Source: an uncultured Clostridium sp.
GTDB taxonomy: Bacteria > Bacillota > Clostridia > TANB77 > CAG-508
DNA: 26,884 nt
Direction of reading: 5' to 3'
Assembly: GCA_900557195.1 (NCBI GenBank)
Contig: USRT01000027.1
Span: forward strand, 1 to 26,884
Below are positions 22,626 to 26,884 of the stretch, in pieces. Positions within the stretch are counted from its first letter, which is position 1. The number at the start of each line of letters is the position of its first letter. The position numbers and the translations under genes are program-made. A model generated the notes under the pieces. That model saw nothing but the letters and a program-made list of their open reading frames with translations, made no database searches and had not been told where the DNA came from.

Positions 22626-25600
22626 TTAACTTAATTTCATAGATAACAATTTACTAATACCATTTTCCTCCATTGTTATTCCATATACAGTATCTGCCGC
22701 TTCCATAGTACCTTTTCTATGAGTTATTACTAAAAACTGTGTATCATTGCTAAACTTTTTCAAGTATTCTGCATATCTATAAACATTAACATCATCAAGA
22801 GCTGCTTCTATTTCATCCAAAATACAAAATGGTGCTGGATTAATTTTTAAAATTGCAAATAATAATGCAATTGCAGTAAAAGCTTTTTCTCCTCCAGATA
22901 ATAACATCATATTTTGTAATTTCTTTCCTGGTGGTTGAACTCTTATATCTATTCCACATTCCAAAATATTTTCTTCATCATTTAATATAAGATCTGCTTT
23001 ACCTCCACCAAATAACTCTACAAATACTTCTGAAAAATTTCTATTAATTTGTTTAAACTTCTCTGCAAATTGAGTTTTCATGTTCTGAGTCATATCTGAT
23101 ATAATTTTTCTTAGCTTTCCTGCTGTATCATCTAAATCTAATCTTTGCTCACACATAAAGTCATATCTTTCTTTTGTTTTCTTATATTCTTCTATTGCAT
23201 CTATATTAATACTTCCTAGATCCTTAATTTGATTTCTTAAACTATTTGCTTGTTTTTGTGTAGCTATTATATTATCTGGTCTCTTATAATCACCTGCATT
23301 ATTTGGAGTAATCTCATATTCTTCCCACAATGTATTAACAGCTTGCTGCATATCCTGATCTATTTTTACTTTTTTAACATCTAATTTCATTAAGTGTTCT
23401 TTTAAATCTTCTATGATGTCAAACTGGCTAGATACTTCCTTTTCTTTTCTTAATAAATCTTCATTATTTTTTAGTCTTGCCACTTTAAGCTCTTCTATCT
23501 TAGTAGAACTATTTTCTACTAAAGTTTTAATTTCAATAATTTCATTATTTAAATTAGTTATATTATCATTTAATATTTTATTTTCTTCCTCTTTTTTAGC
23601 TTGCTCTATTTTTTTATTTTCGATACTTTTTTTGTTATTCTCTATATCCTGCTTGATTCTAAAAATCATTTCATCAATTGAAGTTCCACTTTCATCAAAA
23701 GAAGATACTGATATTTTTAAATTAGTAATATCAAAATTTAAATCATCGACATATTGCCTATTATCTTTATTAGAAAGTGCAAACTCTTGTATAATATTAT
23801 TTAAATTTTGTATTTCTGATTCTATTTCTTTTATTTTTAATTCTTCTTCTTCCTTTTGTTTTAAATATTCATTTTTTTGATTTTCATTTTGCTTGCTTTC
23901 TTGTTTTAGTTTATCCAGTCTAGACTCTAATGAAGCTATTCCTTCTTCCATAGCAACTATTTTTTGCTTTTCTGTTGCATATGTTATATCAATTTCTTGA
24001 ATATCTTTATCTAACATTTTTGACATTTCAATTACATCAGAAACAGATTTTTCATAATTATCTTTTTCTATACCTATTTCATCTATTTTATTGTTTAAAA
24101 CACTAATGCTTTTTTGTAACTCTTCTATCTCTTTACTTCTACCTAAAATATTAACAGTCTTAGTTTGAACTGAACCTCCTTGTATTGCTCCAGAAGGGTT
24201 AATTACATCACCTTTTAATGTAACAATTCTAAATGAATATGAATTTTGTTTTGCAAGTTCAATTGCTGTATCCATATTATCTACAATAACTGTTCTTCCA
24301 AGTAAGTTTTCCACAATTTGTTCATATTTTCTATCTGTAACTATTAAACTAGAAGCAATACCTATAACTCCGTTTAATTTTGACTTTATTTTATCTAGTC
24401 TTTTCCCTTTTACAGATGAAATAGGTAAAAATGATGCCCTTCCAAGATTATTTGCTCTTAAATATTCTACCAATTTTTTTGCATCTTGTTCTGTTTCAGT
24501 TACAATATTTTGCAAACTCGCACCCAAACACATTTCAATAGATGTTTCATATTTTTTATCTACAGATATTAAATTTGCTAAAACTCCATGCATACCTTTT
24601 TTTAAATTACTATCTTTATCACATGCTAGTAGTAAAGACTTAACACTTTTTATATACCCTTCTTTTTCTTTCTCAGTTTCAATTAAGAAATTTAATCTAG
24701 ATTGTTTCATTCTTATTTCATCAGTAATTTTATTAACCTCTGAAATAAATTCATTAATTTTTGATTCACATTCTTGTTTTTTACTTGCTACTTTTTCTAT
24801 TTCTTTTACTAAATTGTTTCTTTTATTTTCTATTTCATAAAAACTTTTTTGTATCTCTTGTCTTAAACTTCTCTTACTGTCTAAATTAGATATAACTTCT
24901 TGTATTTCTGATTTCAAAGTTTTTTGTCTTTTTTCAGTATTTTCGTAATTTATATCTTGAGCATTAATATTAGAGGTTCTTTCATATTTCTCATCTATTT
25001 TCTGTTCTAAAACTTTCTTTTTCTCTTCTATTTCTAATTCTTTAGAAGACATTGTAGCCGTTATTTTATCTAATTCATTTTGCTTTTCTTGTAATTCCTT
25101 TTCAAATTTTTCTTTATTTGAAAAAAGATTATTCTTTTTATCTAATTTTTGTGTTTTCTCTTCTTCTAATTCTGATATTCTTATTTCACATTCTTCTATT
25201 TCTTTTATAATTCTTTCATTATTAGAATGATTATTCATTATTCTCTCTTTAGAAATATTTATTTCAGAATTTATTTTTTCTATTTTATTGCTGCTTTCAA
25301 ATGATAAATTTTGTACTTCTTCTATAGATTCAGTTAGAGTATCTATAGCTATTTTTAAATCTTCTTTATTTTTCTGTATTTGTTCTAATTTACTAGTTTC
25401 ATCCTGTTTATGACTTTCTATTATTTCAATATCTTTTACAAGTTCTTCTAACTTTTCTTTATAACTTTGTATATTACATAAAAATAGTCCAACTTCTATA
25501 CTTTTTAATTCTTCTCTCAAATCCAAAAATTTCTTTGCTTTTTCAGCTTGAATTTTAAGTGGATCTATATTACTTTCTATTTCTGCTATGATGTCATTTA

Positions 25601-26171
25601 TTCTAAGTAAATTCAATTTTGTTTGCTCTAGTTTTTTTTCTGATTCTTGCTTTCTTACCCTATATTTTACAATTCCTGCTGCCTCTTCAAAAATACGTCT
25701 TCTATCTTCGGATTTATTACTTAATATTTCATCAATTTTTCCTTGTCCAATAATCGAATATCCATCTTTTCCGATTCCTGTATCCATAAATAATTCTAAT
25801 ATGTCTTTTAATCTACATGGTACTTTATTTATATAATATCCTGTTTCACCACTTCTATATATTTTTCTAGTAACTGTTACTTCAGAATATTCTATAGGTA
25901 ATTTCCCATCTGAATTGTCTATTACAATTGAGGCTTCTGCAAAGCCTAATGATTTTCTATTTTGTGTTCCTGCAAAAATAATATCTTCTGATTTTGCACC
26001 TCTTAAAGACTTTATACTTTGTTCACCTAAAACCCATCTAATACTATCTGATATATTGCTTTTTCCAGATCCATTTGGTCCAATAACAGATGTTATTCCT
26101 GGTTTAAATTCTAATATTGTTTTATCTGCAAATGATTTAAACCCTTGTAACTCTAATCTTTTTAAGTACAT
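22626..26171 (-). CDS. smc: Chromosome segregation ATPase SMC
   Basis: SMC compacts and individualises chromosomes as a dimer with ScpA and ScpB. The 1181-residue protein has the Walker A motif GPNGSGKSN (residues 31-39), a long first coiled coil, a hinge domain (about residues 510-660, with GMHGVLANLISV and INPSGAIQGGS), a second coiled coil, and the C-terminal head with signature LLSGGEKAF, Walker B ILDEIEAALDD and the H-loop ITHRKGTME. I start at the ATG at 26171, 5 bases after GGTGG; a GTG three codons earlier lies in that site. It has a perfect sigma-A promoter. No in-frame CGG occurs in this 3.5-kb gene, and the normal reading is fully intact. Confidence 0.98.
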   Translation of the reverse strand: MYLKRLELQGFKSFADKTILEFKPGITSVIGPNGSGKSNISDSIRWVLGEQSIKSLRGAKSEDIIFAGTQNRKSLGFAEASIVIDNSDGKLPIEYSEVTVTRKIYRSGETGYYINKVPCRLKDILELFMDTGIGKDGYSIIGQGKIDEILSNKSEDRRRIFEEAAGIVKYRVRKQESEKKLEQTKLNLLRINDIIAEIESNIDPLKIQAEKAKKFLDLREELKSIEVGLFLCNIQSYKEKLEELVKDIEIIESHKQDETSKLEQIQKNKEDLKIAIDTLTESIEEVQNLSFESSNKIEKINSEINISKERIMNNHSNNERIIKEIEECEIRISELEEEKTQKLDKKNNLFSNKEKFEKELQEKQNELDKITATMSSKELEIEEKKKVLEQKIDEKYERTSNINAQDINYENTEKRQKTLKSEIQEVISNLDSKRSLRQEIQKSFYEIENKRNNLVKEIEKVASKKQECESKINEFISEVNKITDEIRMKQSRLNFLIETEKEKEGYIKSVKSLLLACDKDSNLKKGMHGVLANLISVDKKYETSIEMCLGASLQNIVTETEQDAKKLVEYLRANNLGRASFLPISSVKGKRLDKIKSKLNGVIGIASSLIVTDRKYEQIVENLLGRTVIVDNMDTAIELAKQNSYSFRIVTLKGDVINPSGAIQGGSVQTKTVNILGRSKEIEELQKSISVLNNKIDEIGIEKDNYEKSVSDVIEMSKMLDKDIQEIDITYATEKQKIVAMEEGIASLESRLDKLKQESKQNENQKNEYLKQKEEEELKIKEIESEIQNLNNIIQEFALSNKDNRQYVDDLNFDITNLKISVSSFDESGTSIDEMIFRIKQDIENNKKSIENKKIEQAKKEEENKILNDNITNLNNEIIEIKTLVENSSTKIEELKVARLKNNEDLLRKEKEVSSQFDIIEDLKEHLMKLDVKKVKIDQDMQQAVNTLWEEYEITPNNAGDYKRPDNIIATQKQANSLRNQIKDLGSINIDAIEEYKKTKERYDFMCEQRLDLDDTAGKLRKIISDMTQNMKTQFAEKFKQINRNFSEVFVELFGGGKADLILNDEENILECGIDIRVQPPGKKLQNMMLLSGGEKAFTAIALLFAILKINPAPFCILDEIEAALDDVNVYRYAEYLKKFSNDTQFLVITHRKGTMEAADTVYGITMEENGISKLLSMKLS

Positions 26172-26247
26172 TATTTCCACCCTTATCCTAAAATTTGTTA
26201 TATTTAAAATCTACATAAACTTGTTTATTATGCACTTTTACATTGTT

Positions 26248-26276
26248 ATTATATTTTTTTTTGCATTTAATGTCAA
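26248..26276 (-). promoter_or_regulatory. smc promoter
   Basis: A perfect consensus TTGACA (26271-26276) and TATAAT (26248-26253) on the minus strand are separated by 17 bases, about 75 bases before the smc start. Confidence 0.85.
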
Positions 26277-26336
26277 CTTTGTTTTTACTTATTATAAATA
26301 TATTTATATTTTTAAGATTCATTCTTGTATAAAATA

Positions 26337-26382
26337 AAACACGAGCCAGTAACAAAATACTTTGTACCAACTCGTGTTTTCA
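26337..26382 (-). terminator. Terminator after the 118-residue hypothetical gene
   Basis: AAAACACGAG and CTCGTGTTTT pair across about 26 bases that contain a second small stem (GGTAC / GTTAC-like). On the minus strand a T-rich run follows. Confidence 0.7.
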
Positions 26383-26387
26383 GAGAA

Positions 26388-26744
26388 TTAAGACAGATAG
26401 ACATCCGGTCTCATCATAAGATGAGAGCACAAAAGCCAAAGCCATTCTCTGACAGGTTTTGACCTTCTCATTGCCTTTGCCTCTGCTCCGATATATCTAT
26501 AAGATACACCCTCGCCATAGTTAGAAAGCTTTATAAATTCAGCTCTCTCCAGAAGATAGTCAACTGCAGATATATTTCCATACATTCTCCAGTCATATCC
26601 TCTATCTTGGCAGATTTCTCTTGCCAAAACTTCATGTAGACCATCTTCATAATACAGAACTTCGTTTGATCTCGTATCCACAAGACCAATCTTAATTTCC
26701 TGCAGTTTAACACGTCCTGCAGTTAAGCTCATGCTGTAATACAT
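26388..26744 (-). CDS. Hypothetical protein with distinct base composition
   Basis: I do not recognise this 118-residue protein. It appears soluble and mixed alpha/beta, with a segment VDTRSNEVLYYEDGLHEVL in the first half, AVDYLLERAEF, and a Trp/Leu-rich C-terminal stretch VREWLWLLCSHLM. AAAGGAGG stands 11 bases before the ATG at 26744, and a strong promoter lies upstream. The codons are richer in G and C than those of the neighbours (many CTC, CTG, GCC and CAG triplets), which suggests recent acquisition or an unusual constraint. Arginine is encoded by CGT and AGA; there is no in-frame CGG. Confidence 0.6.
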   Translation of the reverse strand: MYYSMSLTAGRVKLQEIKIGLVDTRSNEVLYYEDGLHEVLAREICQDRGYDWRMYGNISAVDYLLERAEFIKLSNYGEGVSYRYIGAEAKAMRRSKPVREWLWLLCSHLMMRPDVYLS

Positions 26745-26779
26745 TGGAATTAATTCCTCCTTTAAGTTTTGTATATTAC

Positions 26780-26808
26780 ATTATATCACATATTGTAATA
26801 TTTTTCAA
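26780..26808 (-). promoter_or_regulatory. Promoter of the 118-residue hypothetical gene
   Basis: TTGAAA (26803-26808) and a perfect TATAAT (26780-26785) on the minus strand are 17 bases apart. Upstream, AAGTG-TCG-CACTT (26849-26861) is a perfect short palindrome that could be an operator. Confidence 0.7.
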
Positions 26809-26884
26809 ATTTATCTTCTGTAGAAAATTATTTATAAATTGCAATAATAAGTGTCGCACTTTTTGCAAAAAAATTACAAATTAT

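Overview
The window is very AT-rich and carries core genes in a typical Clostridia (Firmicutes) arrangement: rpsB, tsf, topA, smc, a dcw (division and cell wall) cluster, and spore-former markers (a PASTA-bearing SpoVD-type transpeptidase, YtaF, Spo0A-like boxes). MurE has the DNPR motif of meso-diaminopimelate ligases. Strong AGGAGG ribosome sites and TTGACA/TATAAT promoters support a Gram-positive host, probably an uncultured gut-type clostridial lineage.

Layout. Nearly everything is on the minus strand. 38-3893: rluB, then an operon read as glycosyltransferase-like membrane protein, lspA, rluD. 4126-6174: rpsB and tsf, separated by a terminator. 6407-9183: topA and a small DUF6514-like gene. 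9389-20988: the dcw cluster, read as mraZ, rsmH, ftsL, an unrecognised 350-residue gene, a PHP phosphoesterase, spoVD, murE, mraY, ftsW, murG; murF and murD are absent. 21152-22419 (plus strand): ytaF and a small membrane protein. 22626-26171: smc. 26388-26744: a hypothetical gene with a less AT-rich composition. No rRNA, tRNA, CRISPR array or transposase gene was seen.

The exceptional feature is recoding. Eight conserved genes (topA, murG, ftsW, mraY, murE, spoVD, rsmH, mraZ) look broken or locally wrong when read normally. Each defect lies at an in-frame CGG codon. In every case one extra C must be skipped, and the following GGN is then glycine at a position where the family expects it. I traced 13 such sites: topA 1, murG 1, ftsW 3, mraY 1, murE 2, spoVD 3, rsmH 1, mraZ 1. 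With the rule 'CGGN = one glycine' all eight genes become full length with whole codon counts (697, 372, 385, 325, 491, 683, 311 and 143 residues). I found no in-frame CGG used as arginine in the roughly 23 kb of coding sequence, whereas CGT and CGC do encode arginine. CGGN lying out of frame leaves the frame intact. In ftsW three CGGs exactly 10 bases apart shift the frame three times and restore it, turning a charged patch into a hydrophobic one. This pattern points to genome-level use of CGG as a programmed +1 frameshift codon or four-base glycine codon, not to decayed genes.

The sites are concentrated in the dcw genes (12 in about 8.7 kb, against 1 in about 14.7 kb elsewhere), so peptidoglycan synthesis and division would depend on efficient decoding of CGGN. 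The mraZ regulator carries such a site itself, followed directly by TAA, and its promoter has three 10-bp-spaced MraZ-type boxes.
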